A DNA stretch of 64,000 bases from CALDOK01 sp964481655 (GTDB lineage Bacteria; Myxococcota_A; UBA796; JAFGLY01). The position numbers and the translations under genes are program-made. Below are positions 1-10,040 of this stretch, one piece after another. The notes under the pieces were generated by a model. That model was not told the origin of the DNA. It made no database searches and saw nothing but the letters and a program-made list of their open reading frames with translations. The DNA is taken from the NCBI GenBank assembly GCA_964481655.1, contig CAYZVO010000004.1, positions 28,170-92,169 on the forward strand, in the 5' to 3' direction. Positions within the stretch are counted from its first letter, which is position 1; each line of letters begins with the position of its first letter.

Positions 1-30
1 ACGACTCGCGACCCACCTACGACCTCACTC
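1..30. repeat. Heptanucleotide repeat array, truncated by window start
   Basis: The first bases read as consecutive 7-bp units of the type CGACTCG, CGACCCA, CCTACGA. The pattern runs into the stop codon of the minus-strand MCE gene. It matches the pyrimidine-rich halves of the larger arrays near 3710-3895 and 61741-61960, so this is probably the right half of an element that starts outside the window. Confidence 0.6.
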
Positions 31-945
31 ATCCACCTTCGCAGGCTTGAGCCGCACCAGCACGCCATCCTCCCGCGCCAGCTTGCGCAGGGCGAGCATG
101 TCGATCTCCGAGAGGTTGTTCAGGATCCCCTCGACCTGGCCGGTGCTGCCGTCGAGCTTGGCCACCAGCTCCCGGGCCTCGCCCATGGCGAGGGAGGCCT
201 CGTCCACCAGACCCGGGGCCTGCTCGGCGGCGTCGGCCAGGGAGCCCGCGGCGCGCTCGAGCTCGCCCAGCAGGGTGTCGCCCCGCGCCAGCATGGGCTC
301 GAGCTCGGCTGAGACCCGGCGCAGATCGGCGACAGCCTGGCGGCCCTCGGTGACCAGGGCCGGGGCCTGCTCGCTGGCGACGCGCAGGTTGTGGAGCATG
401 GCCTCGGTGTCGGCCAGCATACGCTCCACGCGCTCTGGGTCCTCGGCCAGGGCGTCGGACAGCACGCCCATCAGCTCAGCCATCTGCTCGGCGTCCATGG
501 CGGCCACCAGGGGCCCCATGCCGTTGACCATCTCGTCGATCTCCATCTGGCCTTCGGTGACGACGATCCGGTCGCCTTCCGCCAGCAGAGTGCCCTTCGA
601 GGGACCCGGCAGCAGCTGCACGTACTTCTCACCCAGCACCGAGCGGGCGCGGATGGCGGCCCGGGTGTCCCGGGGGACCTGCAGCTCCTCGTCGATCAGC
701 AGCTCCATCCAGGCCTGGTTGTCCTGGACCCAGATGCGCTCGACGGAGCCCACGTCCACGCCGGCCACCGAGACCACGGCGCCCTCGACCACGCCGCCGG
801 CGTTGTCGAACACGGCCTGGACCCGGTAGGTGCCCGCCTGCATCCGGAAGGCCCCGACCTGGACCGCCAGGTAGGCCAGGATGAGCAAGGCCACCAACAG
901 CAGCACGCCCACGGCGAGCTCGTGCTTGCGGTTGCGGGCGCTCAC
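25..945 (-). CDS. mlaD: MCE/MlaD-family lipid-transport protein
   Basis: This 306-aa protein has one N-terminal membrane helix (about residues 8-27). An MCE domain follows (about 35-115), with the family pattern around VSVAGVDVGSVERI and VLGEKYVQLLPG. The remaining ~190 residues are helical and Ala/Glu/Leu-rich with coiled-coil character. MCE proteins form hexameric rings that carry phospholipid between inner and outer membrane. The GTG start at 945 was chosen because it overlaps the stop of the ATPase gene (GTGA) and directly precedes the membrane helix. A longer frame reaches upstream but only as an antisense extension into the ATPase gene. It is the last gene of the operon; no MlaC or MlaB gene follows inside the window. 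Confidence 0.85.
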   Translation of the reverse strand: MSARNRKHELAVGVLLLVALLILAYLAVQVGAFRMQAGTYRVQAVFDNAGGVVEGAVVSVAGVDVGSVERIWVQDNQAWMELLIDEELQVPRDTRAAIRARSVLGEKYVQLLPGPSKGTLLAEGDRIVVTEGQMEIDEMVNGMGPLVAAMDAEQMAELMGVLSDALAEDPERVERMLADTEAMLHNLRVASEQAPALVTEGRQAVADLRRVSAELEPMLARGDTLLGELERAAGSLADAAEQAPGLVDEASLAMGEARELVAKLDGSTGQVEGILNNLSEIDMLALRKLAREDGVLVRLKPAKVDE

Positions 946-1748
946 GAGCCGGCCCTCGCGCCCGGGGCCGTGAGGCCCGCGAGCCAGGCGGTGTCGAGGT
1001 TGCGGCGCAGGAAGTTCTTCACGATCGGGTCGGTGGAGGCGAGCACCTGGCGGGTGGGCCCGAACTCCACGAGGCGGCCCTCGTATAGCATCCCGATGTG
1101 GTCCGCGACCTTGACCGTCCCGACGATGTCGTGGCTGATGACCACGAAGGTGATGCCCAGGCGGCGCTTCATGTCGATGATCAGCTGGTCGATGGCCTCG
1201 GAGGTCAGCGGATCGAGCCCGGAGTTGGGCTCGTCGAAGAGGATGATCTCGGGCTCCATGACGATGGCCCGCGCCAGCCCCACCCGCTTGCGCTGCCCCC
1301 CAGACAGCGAGGCGATGCCGCGACCGGAGAAGCCCGGCAGCCCCACCCACTCCAGCTTCTCGTCCACCAGGCGCTGGCGCTCGGTGGGGCCCAGAGCCTT
1401 GCGGTGGTGCTCGAGGGGGAAGCCGACGTTCTGCCCGACGGTCAACGAGTCGAACAGGGCGCCGTCCTGGAAGAGCATCCCCATGCGCCGCCGCAGGGCG
1501 TAGAGCTGGCGCTCCGAGGCGGCGGCCACGTCCTGGCCGAAGACCCGCACGGCGCCGCGGTCCGGCCGCAGCAGGCCGATGATGTGCTTGAGCAGCACCG
1601 ACTTGCCCGTGCCGGACGCCCCGATGATGGCGGTGGTCTCGCCCGCGGGGATGCCGAGGCTGATGTCGTGGAGCACCTGGGTCTCGCCGAAGGACTTGTA
1701 GACGCCCTCCAGCTCGATCACGGGCGCAGGCGCGCTGGCCCTATCCAT
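942..1748 (-). CDS. mlaF: ABC transporter ATPase of MCE/Mla system
   Basis: This 268-aa ABC ATPase energises the MCE lipid transporter. Walker A is IIGASGTGKSVLL (about residues 41-53), the signature is LSGGQRKRVGLARA, and Walker B is IILFDEPNSGLDP. The MlaF subfamily typically has GLDP after EP-x-x, as here. The ATG at 1748 overlaps the end of the upstream permease gene by 8 bp and the stop overlaps the MCE gene by 4 bp, so translation is probably coupled. Family assignment is firm; the exact lipid substrate cannot be read from sequence. Confidence 0.92.
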   Translation of the reverse strand: MDRASAPAPVIELEGVYKSFGETQVLHDISLGIPAGETTAIIGASGTGKSVLLKHIIGLLRPDRGAVRVFGQDVAAASERQLYALRRRMGMLFQDGALFDSLTVGQNVGFPLEHHRKALGPTERQRLVDEKLEWVGLPGFSGRGIASLSGGQRKRVGLARAIVMEPEIILFDEPNSGLDPLTSEAIDQLIIDMKRRLGITFVVISHDIVGTVKVADHIGMLYEGRLVEFGPTRQVLASTDPIVKNFLRRNLDTAWLAGLTAPGARAGS

Positions 1749-2481
1749 AGAACAGCTCCGACATGAAGTAGTTGAGGAAGACCACCACCACGCTCACGGT
1801 GACCACGGCGCCGTTGGTGGCCTTGCCCACACCCTCGGGGCCGCGGCCGGCCTCGAAGCCGAAGAAGCAGGCCACCAGCGCGATGATGATCCCGAACACC
1901 AGGCCCTTGGTCATGCAGTACAGGAAGTCCACGCCCTGGATGCCCTCGCGGGCGAACTCGAGGAAGACCGCGCCGTTGAGGCCCAGCTGCCAGATGGTGA
2001 CCAGGTAGGCGCTGCACAGCGTGGCGAAGATCGCGACGATGGTCAGGGCCGGCAGCACGAGCACGATGCCCGCCAGCCGCGGCAGGATCAGGTACCACAT
2101 GGGGTTGACCGCCATGGCCTCGAGGGCGTCGATCTGCTCGCGGATGCGCATGACCGCGATGTGGGAGGCCATCTCGGTGCCGGCCTTGGCGGCGATCATG
2201 GCCGCGGCGATGACCGGCGCCATCTCGCGGATCCCGGCGGTGGAGACGAACATGCCCACCAGCCGCGAGCCGCCGAGGGGCGCGAAGGCGTTGTAGCCCT
2301 GCAGGGCCAGGTTGGTGCCCACGAAGGCCGAGATGATCAGCAGCACCGGCAGGCTCTTGACCCCGATCCGGTAGGCCTCGGCCATCACCATGCCGGGGGG
2401 AGGCGGACGCCGCCACGACGCCCGCGCGAAGGCTCCCAGGAAGAGCCCGAAGCGGCCGATGCCGGTGATGAAGGCGATCAT
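1741..2481 (-). CDS. mlaE: MlaE/YrbE-family permease (second of two)
   Basis: This 246-aa integral membrane protein is a permease of the MCE ABC transporter. It has the MlaE hallmarks VGTNLALQGYNAF, the REMAPVIAAAMIAAKAGTEMASHIAVMRIREQIDALEAMAVNP region, and several hydrophobic segments. The start at 2481 overlaps the upstream permease stop as ATGA. It differs clearly from its neighbour (2478-3227), so the two are paralogs rather than a recent duplication. The pair may form a heterodimer, as YrbEA/YrbEB do in actinobacterial mce operons (inference). Confidence 0.88.
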   Translation of the reverse strand: MIAFITGIGRFGLFLGAFARASWRRPPPPGMVMAEAYRIGVKSLPVLLIISAFVGTNLALQGYNAFAPLGGSRLVGMFVSTAGIREMAPVIAAAMIAAKAGTEMASHIAVMRIREQIDALEAMAVNPMWYLILPRLAGIVLVLPALTIVAIFATLCSAYLVTIWQLGLNGAVFLEFAREGIQGVDFLYCMTKGLVFGIIIALVACFFGFEAGRGPEGVGKATNGAVVTVSVVVVFLNYFMSELFYG

Positions 2482-3227
2482 CCGACGCTCCCGAAGAACG
2501 CCGAGGTGAGCAGGTAGTTCGCCGCGATGAAGATCAGGATGGTGTAGACGACGGTGTCGTTGACAGCCCGGCCCACACCCGCCGCGCCGCCCCGGGTGTG
2601 GTAGCCCAGGTAGCAGCCGACCACGCCGATGAGGGCGCCGAAGACCGTGGTCTTGATGACCGTGCCCCACACGTCCGCGGGGCCGGTGAGGTTCCACAGC
2701 TCGGCCATGAAGATGCCGTGGGCCTCACCCTTCATGAGCACCGCCGTGATCCAGCCGCCGACGATACCCGAGACGCAGCCCATCAGGTTGAGCACCGGGC
2801 AGGCGATGGTCAGGGCCAGCACCCGCGGCGCCGCGTGGAAGGCCAGGCTGTCCACGCCCATGACGTCGGTGGCGTCCAGCTCTTCCTTGATGCGCATGGC
2901 GCCCAGCTCCGCGGCGAAGGAGGCGCCGCCCTGGGCCGCGACCAGGGTGCTGGCCATCACCGGGGACAGCTCGCGGATGATGGCGGCGGCCACGAAGGGT
3001 GAGAGCAGGCGCTGGCTGCCGTACATGGCGAAGATCTCGAGGCCCTGCAGCGACATGACCATGCCGAAGGGGAAGACCACCGCGATGACCGGCAGCATGC
3101 AGCGCATGATGACCGTGTCGAGCTGCGCCAGGAAGCTGCGCAGGGGGACGCGCAGGGTCACCGTGGCCCACGCCACCCGGGCTGCGAAGATGCCGATGCG
3201 GCCCATCAGCTCGAGCGTAGCGACCAT
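2478..3227 (-). CDS. MlaE/YrbE-family permease (first of two)
   Basis: This 249-aa permease-domain protein heads the MCE operon. It contains the characteristic IRELSPVMASTLVAAQGGAS and ELGAMRIKEELDATDVMGV segments and about five hydrophobic stretches. The start at 3227 is preceded by GAGGAAGG on the minus strand. An in-frame ATG 33 codons upstream would add a Pro/Arg/Gly-rich leader overlapping the divergent gene, so it was not used. A promoter should lie in the ~97-bp divergent spacer with the secreted-protein gene at 3325. Confidence 0.85.
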   Translation of the reverse strand: MVATLELMGRIGIFAARVAWATVTLRVPLRSFLAQLDTVIMRCMLPVIAVVFPFGMVMSLQGLEIFAMYGSQRLLSPFVAAAIIRELSPVMASTLVAAQGGASFAAELGAMRIKEELDATDVMGVDSLAFHAAPRVLALTIACPVLNLMGCVSGIVGGWITAVLMKGEAHGIFMAELWNLTGPADVWGTVIKTTVFGALIGVVGCYLGYHTRGGAAGVGRAVNDTVVYTILIFIAANYLLTSAFFGSVG

Positions 3228-3324
3228 CCTTCCTCGCGGCGGACGCGACCATGGGCGGTCACGCAGGCCCGCTCCGGTTAATCCCCCGGCTCGACCCGGG
3301 CGAGCCAGCCCGACCGGAGCTCCC

Positions 3325-3702
3325 ATGTCCCGTCACGCCATCATCACCCTCCTCTTCTCCGCGCTGCTGATCCCCTCCGTCGCCCAGGCCGAGGACGCCT
3401 GGATCCTCGAGGACATCGAGGCCCTGCGCTGGCCCGACGCCGAGCAGGTCTCCGTGGTGCTCGAGCCCGGTGACAAGGTCACCGTGGTCTACAAGGCCGA
3501 CGGCATGGTGCGCGTGCGCAAGGGCGCCGAGTTCGGCTGGGTGCCCGAGGCCAAGCTGGGCGACAGCGATCCCAGCCCCGCGGCCGCCGAGGACGATCCC
3601 TGGGCCATCCCGGACATGCCCACCCTGGACATCCCGGGCCTGGACGCCGAGCCCGCCGCCGAGCCCGCCCCGGAAGCCGCGCCCGAAGCGCCGGCGGAGT
3701 AG
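3325..3702 (+). CDS. Small secreted SH3-like protein
   Basis: This 125-aa protein has a clear signal peptide (MSRHAIITLLFSALLIPSVAQA, cleavage after about residue 22). A short domain of about 50 residues follows, with a bacterial-SH3-like strand pattern ending in KGAEFGWVPEAKLG. The C-terminal tail is disordered and rich in Ala, Glu and Pro. It is probably periplasmic. It lies divergent to the MCE operon; a functional link is unproven. SH3-like is a pattern judgement, not a firm family call. Confidence 0.7.
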   Translation: MSRHAIITLLFSALLIPSVAQAEDAWILEDIEALRWPDAEQVSVVLEPGDKVTVVYKADGMVRVRKGAEFGWVPEAKLGDSDPSPAAAEDDPWAIPDMPTLDIPGLDAEPAAEPAPEAAPEAPAE

Positions 3703-3709
3703 GGCGGGA

Positions 3710-3895
3710 GGTCGAACGCGGGTCGCAGGAGGCGAGTCGTCGGAGGCGAGTCGCGAGTCGCGAGTCGATGAAGGTCAGAGGTGGGTCGACCTACGACCTA
3801 CGACCATCCTCCATCGCCCCACCTTGCTCGACTCGCGACTGGCGACTGGCGACTGGCGACCCACGACTCGCGTCCTCCCTCCCACCACGCTCCCG
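3710..3895. repeat. Heptanucleotide repeat array in convergent spacer
   Basis: About 26 consecutive degenerate 7-bp units fill the spacer between two convergent genes. The left half is purine-rich (units such as GGCGAGT, CGCGAGT, CGATGAA, GGTCAGA). The right half is pyrimidine-rich and roughly complementary (CGACTCG, CGACTGG three times, CGACCCA). The whole array can fold into a long imperfect hairpin. It contains the phrase AGTCGCGAGTCGATGAAGGT, which recurs at 33595-33614. Confidence 0.85.
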
Positions 3896-3901
3896 TCTGC
3901 G

Positions 3902-4549
3902 TCAGTACGCGACCGGCAGCGCCTCATCCAGCTCGAAGACCGTCACACCCACGGTGATGCTGCTGGCGCCGCGGCTGGTCCACACCACCATCAGCACCGG
4001 CACGCCGTCGGGCTCGGCCTCGGCCACCAGGCCGCGGCAGGGGACCGCGGGGACGGGCAGCACGCCGTGCCCGACCTCGTCGCCGTCGCGGGTGACGATG
4101 ACGTCGGGGGCGGCCATCGGGGCCTTGCGCTCGACCCGGACCTGCTCGAGGCGGCCGTCGCCGCCCAGGTCGCCCCGGGCCAGGACCTCGCGGCTGATGA
4201 CCGCGGGCTGGTGGGGTTGGCCCTGCTCGTCGAGGCAGCCGTCGCTCAAGACCTCGTAGTCGTCCAGCTGCTCCGGCACGGTCGCGAGGGAGTCACCCTC
4301 GAGGGGCCGCACGGCCGGCCGGCCCTGCAGCGAGGGGTGTCCCACCAGCAGCTGGCCCGGCTTGTACAACACCACACCGTCCACCGCGGTGACCGAGGCC
4401 CGCTGTCGCAGCTCGGGGGTGGCGGGCCCGGACTCCTGGGCCCACACCGGCGCGCTGGCCAGGGAGAGCAGGATGGTGAGGACGGCGGCGGCCAGGGTCT
4501 GCAAGAGCGCTCCGTGTTCAGCGGGATCAACCCGCGAGCACGGCTGCAT
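3902..4549 (-). CDS. Hypothetical secreted protein
   Basis: This protein of up to 215 aa has a hydrophobic signal-like segment (LAAAVLTILLSLASAPVWAQ), then a mature region of about 175 aa. No known family is recognised. The phrase RGDLGGDGRLEQVRVE resembles the aspartate-rich FG-GAP-type turn found in extracellular proteins. The true start is unsure: ATG at 4549 gives an odd pre-signal leader, while an in-frame TTG at 4504 sits 5 nt after GGAG and would place the signal sequence at the N-terminus (200 aa). The gene ends exactly where the heptamer array stops. Confidence 0.55.
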   Translation of the reverse strand: MQPCSRVDPAEHGALLQTLAAAVLTILLSLASAPVWAQESGPATPELRQRASVTAVDGVVLYKPGQLLVGHPSLQGRPAVRPLEGDSLATVPEQLDDYEVLSDGCLDEQGQPHQPAVISREVLARGDLGGDGRLEQVRVERKAPMAAPDVIVTRDGDEVGHGVLPVPAVPCRGLVAEAEPDGVPVLMVVWTSRGASSITVGVTVFELDEALPVAY

Positions 4550-4596
4550 ATCCCACGAAACTCGACCGGGCCTGCGAGGCCCAGCGGCGGCGGGAA

Positions 4597-4677
4597 TCAG
4601 GCCGCAGAGCGGAACAGGGTCAAGGCGATCGCGAGCGCCACGACGGCGCCCACCGCCAGCTCGGTCATGCCGGGCAT
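4597..4677 (-). CDS. Possible 26-aa single-pass membrane peptide
   Basis: A short frame encodes 26 residues: MPGMTELAVGAVVALAIALT then LFRSAA, which is one hydrophobic helix with a terminal Arg. Its ATG at 4677 has a good Shine-Dalgarno (CCGGAGAG, about 5 nt away) on the minus strand. It lies upstream of, and on the same strand as, the secreted-protein gene at 3902-4549. No family is recognised. The length makes chance occurrence possible. Confidence 0.35.
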   Translation of the reverse strand: MPGMTELAVGAVVALAIALTLFRSAA

Positions 4678-4857
4678 GGACTCTCCGGGGAAGGCTGGCT
4701 CACCTTGACATGGACCTGACAGAACCGCCACAGCTTTGTCACGGATTTTTTGTGCGTGGTCCTACACACCACAAGCCCGGAGGGTGAGCCCCCTCGCTTC
4801 CACGAAGGTCGAGCGCGGGATAGGGGGCCCGCCCCCCACGCAACGCCCGGAGAATCC

Positions 4858-5682
4858 GTGCCCGACGCCGCCCCCCAACAGCTGCGCTTCTGCGTGCTCG
4901 CGTCGGGCTCGAGCGGCAACTGCACCTACGTCGGAGATGGTGAGACCGGGCTGTTGATCGACGCCGGCATCAGCGCCAAGCAGGTGCTGGACCGCCTCGT
5001 GGCGGTCGGGCTCGGGGAGGCCCCCATCGACGCCGTCCTGCTGACCCACGAGCACCGGGACCACGTCCAGGGCGCGCGGGTGCTGTCCAACAAGCTCGAG
5101 CGGCGCCTGGGCCGGCGGATCCCCTTCCTGTCCACCTCGGGCACGGCGGGCCAGATCCCCAGCAAGCACCGCCCGGCGGGCATGACCTACCTGCAGCCCG
5201 AGCTCGCCCACAGCGTCGGCGCGTTCGAGATCCAGGCCTTCTCGATCCTCCACGACACCGCGCAGCCCGTGGGCTACCGGGTCGAGGCCAACGGCTGGTC
5301 CCTGGGGCTCGCCACCGACCTCGGCCGGCCCACCACCACCGTCGAGCACCACCTGAGCGACGTGGACATCGCCATCGTGGAGTTCAACCACGAGCTCGAG
5401 ATGCTCCTGCGAGGCCGCTACCCCTGGTGGCTCAAGCAGCGGGTCCAGTCGAGCCACGGCCACCTCTCCAACGAGCAGGCCGCCGATCTCGTCGAGCGGA
5501 TCGCCTCCCCTCGGCTCAAGCACCTCGTCCTCGCTCACCTCTCCCACGAGAACAACCGCCCTGCCAGGGCGCGGGCAGCCGCCCACGCCGCCCTGGCGCG
5601 CAGCCGTGCACCGGACGACGTCCAGGTCACGGTGGGCAGCCAGACCCACCCCACCCAGGTGGTCACCTTGGAGTCAACATGA
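4858..5682 (+). CDS. Metallo-beta-lactamase-fold hydrolase, YycJ/WalJ-like
   Basis: This 274-aa MBL-fold protein is probably a cytosolic nuclease-like hydrolase of the YycJ/WalJ group. It shows the group's N-terminal LASGSSGNCTYV, the metal motif THEHRDHVQGA, the later metal ligands in SILHDTAQPVGYRVE and ATDLGR, and a C-terminal LVLAHLSHENNRP. The GTG start at 4858 follows CCGGAGA with 5-nt spacing; the upstream in-frame extension lacks a ribosome site. The stop overlaps the FMN-reductase start (ATGA), so the two genes form an operon. Confidence 0.85.
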   Translation: MPDAAPQQLRFCVLASGSSGNCTYVGDGETGLLIDAGISAKQVLDRLVAVGLGEAPIDAVLLTHEHRDHVQGARVLSNKLERRLGRRIPFLSTSGTAGQIPSKHRPAGMTYLQPELAHSVGAFEIQAFSILHDTAQPVGYRVEANGWSLGLATDLGRPTTTVEHHLSDVDIAIVEFNHELEMLLRGRYPWWLKQRVQSSHGHLSNEQAADLVERIASPRLKHLVLAHLSHENNRPARARAAAHAALARSRAPDDVQVTVGSQTHPTQVVTLEST

Positions 5683-6167
5683 AGATCGTCGCCATCGTAG
5701 GCTCGCTGCGCGAGAACTCCACCTCGCGCAACGCCCTCCGCCTCGCCGCGTCAGGAGCCGAGAAGGCCGGCGCCACCGTCGAGTGGCTCGAGCTCAACGA
5801 GCTCGACCTGCCCTTCTGCGACGGCCGCAAGGACCGCGCCAGCTACGGCGCGGACGCCCGGCGCATGGTCACCATGGTCCAGCAGGCCGACGCGCTGCTG
5901 GTGGGCTCCCCCGAGTACTACGGCTCCATGACCGGGGCGCTCAAGAACGCCCTGGACCTGCTCGGCGAAGAGTCCGTCCGCGGCAAACTGGTGGGCCTCA
6001 TCGCGGTGGCTCGCGGCGACGCGGGCGCGATGAACACCCTCAACCACCTCCGCCACGTCTTCCGCTGGATGGGCGCCTGGGTGCTGCCCACCCAGGTCTC
6101 CCTCCCGCGGGCCAAGGAGGCCTTCGGCGCCGATGGTCAACCCCTCCGCGAGGGGGGGGCCGACTAA
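5679..6167 (+). CDS. NADPH-dependent FMN reductase (flavodoxin-like)
   Basis: This 162-aa flavodoxin-fold oxidoreductase has the N-terminal flavin phosphate loop VGSLRENSTSRNALR and the family motif GSPEYYGSMTGALKNALDLL. It is expected to reduce FMN or quinones using NADPH. It overlaps the preceding MBL-fold gene by 4 bp. The C-terminus is a little short for the family (usually about 175-190 aa). An 8-G run lies just before the stop, so a sequencing frameshift at the very end cannot be excluded. Confidence 0.85.
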   Translation: MKIVAIVGSLRENSTSRNALRLAASGAEKAGATVEWLELNELDLPFCDGRKDRASYGADARRMVTMVQQADALLVGSPEYYGSMTGALKNALDLLGEESVRGKLVGLIAVARGDAGAMNTLNHLRHVFRWMGAWVLPTQVSLPRAKEAFGADGQPLREGGAD

Positions 6168-6263
6168 CTGCCCGCCCGGGGAACCGACACGTGGGGCTCC
6201 CCCGGCCGGCTGCCCGGGGGCGCCCTCTGATCCCACCCACCCGGCGTCTCCACGGAGTCCGAC

Positions 6264-8078
6264 ATGGACGAAACCCAGCGCGACAAGCAGAACACCATCG
6301 CCCAGTGGGCCTTCGACACCCGCCCCATCCTCGGGCGCTTCCACCTCTGGCTCGAGGACGTCGAGGTCCAGTGGGTCCGCGGCGAGCCCGTGGCGGAGTT
6401 CACCCGTGAGATCTCGTTCCTGAACGGACAGATCGAGCGCCTGATGGTCATGATGGGGGCGGTCACCGCCCTGGGCACCAAGCTCTTCGGCCGCCACGGC
6501 GAGGGCGCCGACCAGCCCAAGGCCTTCCTCAACCAGGTCAAGAAGGACGCCGACGCCATCTCGGCCTACGCCATGTCCGAGTGCCTGTGGTACCTCACCC
6601 GCCACCTGCCCGAGAACCACGCCATCATGGTCAGCCTCGGCGAGGGCCTGATGCCCAAGGCCGGTGAGACCCCCGAGATGGGCTCCAACCCGCAGCTGGG
6701 CTTCGGCCGCGTCTACGCCCGGCCGGAAGTGGCCCGCAAGCTCGACCGCTGGGTGGTCCGCCTGCTCAACGACGACAGCTACGGCTGGGACGAGTTCTAC
6801 GGGCAGCTCAAGCGCTCCGGCATCACCGTCTGGGGCGCCGCCATCGACACCCTGGAGAACACCTCGCGCTTCGCCAAGGGCCGCGACACCGGCCCGATGA
6901 CCGTGATCCACCTGTTCGATCAGCCGCTGCAGGTCTCCCGCCCCTACGAGGGCTACATGGGCAACCTGCTGCTGCCCAACGAGGTCGTCGCCCGCGCGGC
7001 CGAGCGCTCGGTGCTCATCAACTTCCGCACCCCGCGCGCCAAGGTCATGGAGTCCATCCAGGACACCTACCCGGGCGTGAAGCCCGAGAACGTGCACGTC
7101 TGGTGCCTGCGGGGCAAGAGCCGCGTCGCGCGCGTGGGCGGCCTGTGGAAGGAGTGGACCGACGCCGGCGCCCACGTCATCGACCCCGGCTGGACCCTGC
7201 CCACCGGCGAGGCCGCCTTCACCGAGTCCGGCACCTACGCCCCCACCTTCCTGATCGGAGAGTGGCAGGACGACGACGGCGACACCCACCTGTTCCTCTG
7301 CGACGGCTACGCGGCCTCTGCCGAGGCCATGCAGGCCGCCAGCCTGGCCCCCATGCTCGGCCTGGACGCCTCCATCGGCGTCTTCACCTCGAAGTTCAGC
7401 CTGCCCTACGACAAGGAGAGCCAGGTCATGGGCCTCGATCCCGAGGATCCGGACCTGGGCGAGCGCCTCGCCGCGCTCATGGACCACACCCCGGACGAGG
7501 ACGAGGTCGCCCGCTACCGCGCGATGATCCTCGAGGGTGCCGAGGCCGGGCTGGTGCTGGACAAGACCACCATCAACGCCGACGACTTCTTCCCCGAGAA
7601 GCGCTGGGATGTGCTGGCCATCAACGGCTACATGAGCCCCGACCCCTACTCGGGCGCCCCCGGTGTGGAGCAGATCTCCGACGACACCTGGAAGGTCACC
7701 GTGCGCATGGCCACCCCCCGTGGCGACAAGCGCATCACCTTCAGCCTGCGCATGATGGAGTCCTTCGAGCAGAGCCGCCTGGTCTTCAACCCGCTGCTCA
7801 TCCGCTTCTTCTCCGGCGAAGACCACACCACCCGCGCCGTCAAGATCTCGGACTCCGGCCGCATCCGCAACGAGCTGCAGACCCTCTGCCTCGAGGCCAT
7901 CGAGTTCATCGGATCGGACAAGATGCGGGTCCACTTCGACCGCATCCTCCCGGAAGTCATCAGCAGCGGCAACCAGCGCACCCTCCTCGAGGTGCTCACC
8001 TGGTACAAGGCCCACCACCCGCGCTGGTTCGCGTGGCTGGAGATCGAGCCTCCCGCCGGGGGAACCGGCTCCGCGTGA
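6264..8078 (+). CDS. Conserved-looking protein of unknown function, 604 aa
   Basis: I do not recognise this family. The protein is soluble and acidic, with no signal peptide or membrane helix. It has a helical N-terminal third with EISFLNGQIERLMVMMGAVTALG, a middle part with alternating strands and Trp-rich phrases (HVWCLRGKSRVARVGGLWKEW), and an acidic section around DPEDPDLGERLAALMDHTPDEDE. The C-terminal region is predicted alpha/beta. Codon use is like its neighbours and no frame breaks are visible. It lies 115 bp upstream of a pseudokinase gene on the same strand, so the pair may work together (inference). Confidence 0.8.
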   Translation: MDETQRDKQNTIAQWAFDTRPILGRFHLWLEDVEVQWVRGEPVAEFTREISFLNGQIERLMVMMGAVTALGTKLFGRHGEGADQPKAFLNQVKKDADAISAYAMSECLWYLTRHLPENHAIMVSLGEGLMPKAGETPEMGSNPQLGFGRVYARPEVARKLDRWVVRLLNDDSYGWDEFYGQLKRSGITVWGAAIDTLENTSRFAKGRDTGPMTVIHLFDQPLQVSRPYEGYMGNLLLPNEVVARAAERSVLINFRTPRAKVMESIQDTYPGVKPENVHVWCLRGKSRVARVGGLWKEWTDAGAHVIDPGWTLPTGEAAFTESGTYAPTFLIGEWQDDDGDTHLFLCDGYAASAEAMQAASLAPMLGLDASIGVFTSKFSLPYDKESQVMGLDPEDPDLGERLAALMDHTPDEDEVARYRAMILEGAEAGLVLDKTTINADDFFPEKRWDVLAINGYMSPDPYSGAPGVEQISDDTWKVTVRMATPRGDKRITFSLRMMESFEQSRLVFNPLLIRFFSGEDHTTRAVKISDSGRIRNELQTLCLEAIEFIGSDKMRVHFDRILPEVISSGNQRTLLEVLTWYKAHHPRWFAWLEIEPPAGGTGSA

Positions 8079-8193
8079 GTCCGCCTGGCAGGGTAGCTTC
8101 CCGCGCCTGACGCGATAGAAGGCCGTTGTCCGGTGGCTGTCCGGTCGTTCTGAGGATCGGCCCGGCGGCGACCCGAGCACCAGGAGGCTGCTG

Positions 8194-9876
<1,683 letters not shown>

Positions 9877-10040
9877 AAGCTGTCAGCCGTCAGCTGTCAG
9901 CCTCGTCCCGCTGGTCCGCGGCGCCGGCGGTGGGCCGGTGATGCAGTGGCGGTGCGAGCGTCCGCGGGGCGCAGCGCTGCTGGCTCACCGCGACGTTGAA
10001 CCCGGCACAACGGAGCTGACAGCTGAGAGCTGAGAGCTCG
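9877..10040. repeat. AGCTGAC-type heptamer repeats flanking convergent spacer
   Basis: Immediately after the pseudokinase stop, 7-bp units AGCTGTC, AGCCGTC, AGCTGTC occur (about 9879-9902). Complementary-type units AGCTGAC, AGCTGAG, AGCTGAG (about 10014-10036) end at the dnaE2 stop codon. The two blocks can pair across about 110 bp of GC-rich DNA. It is the same architecture as the other arrays but with a different unit sequence. Confidence 0.75.

Noticed and set aside
2478..3326. Longer N-terminus for the first MlaE permease
   Set aside because: The extra 33 residues are Pro/Arg/Gly-rich, overlap the divergent gene at 3325 and lack a ribosome site; ATG 3227 has one.
3710..3895. CRISPR-like repeat arrays in the heptamer regions
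   Set aside because: Units are 7 bp with no spacers between them and no cas genes nearby.
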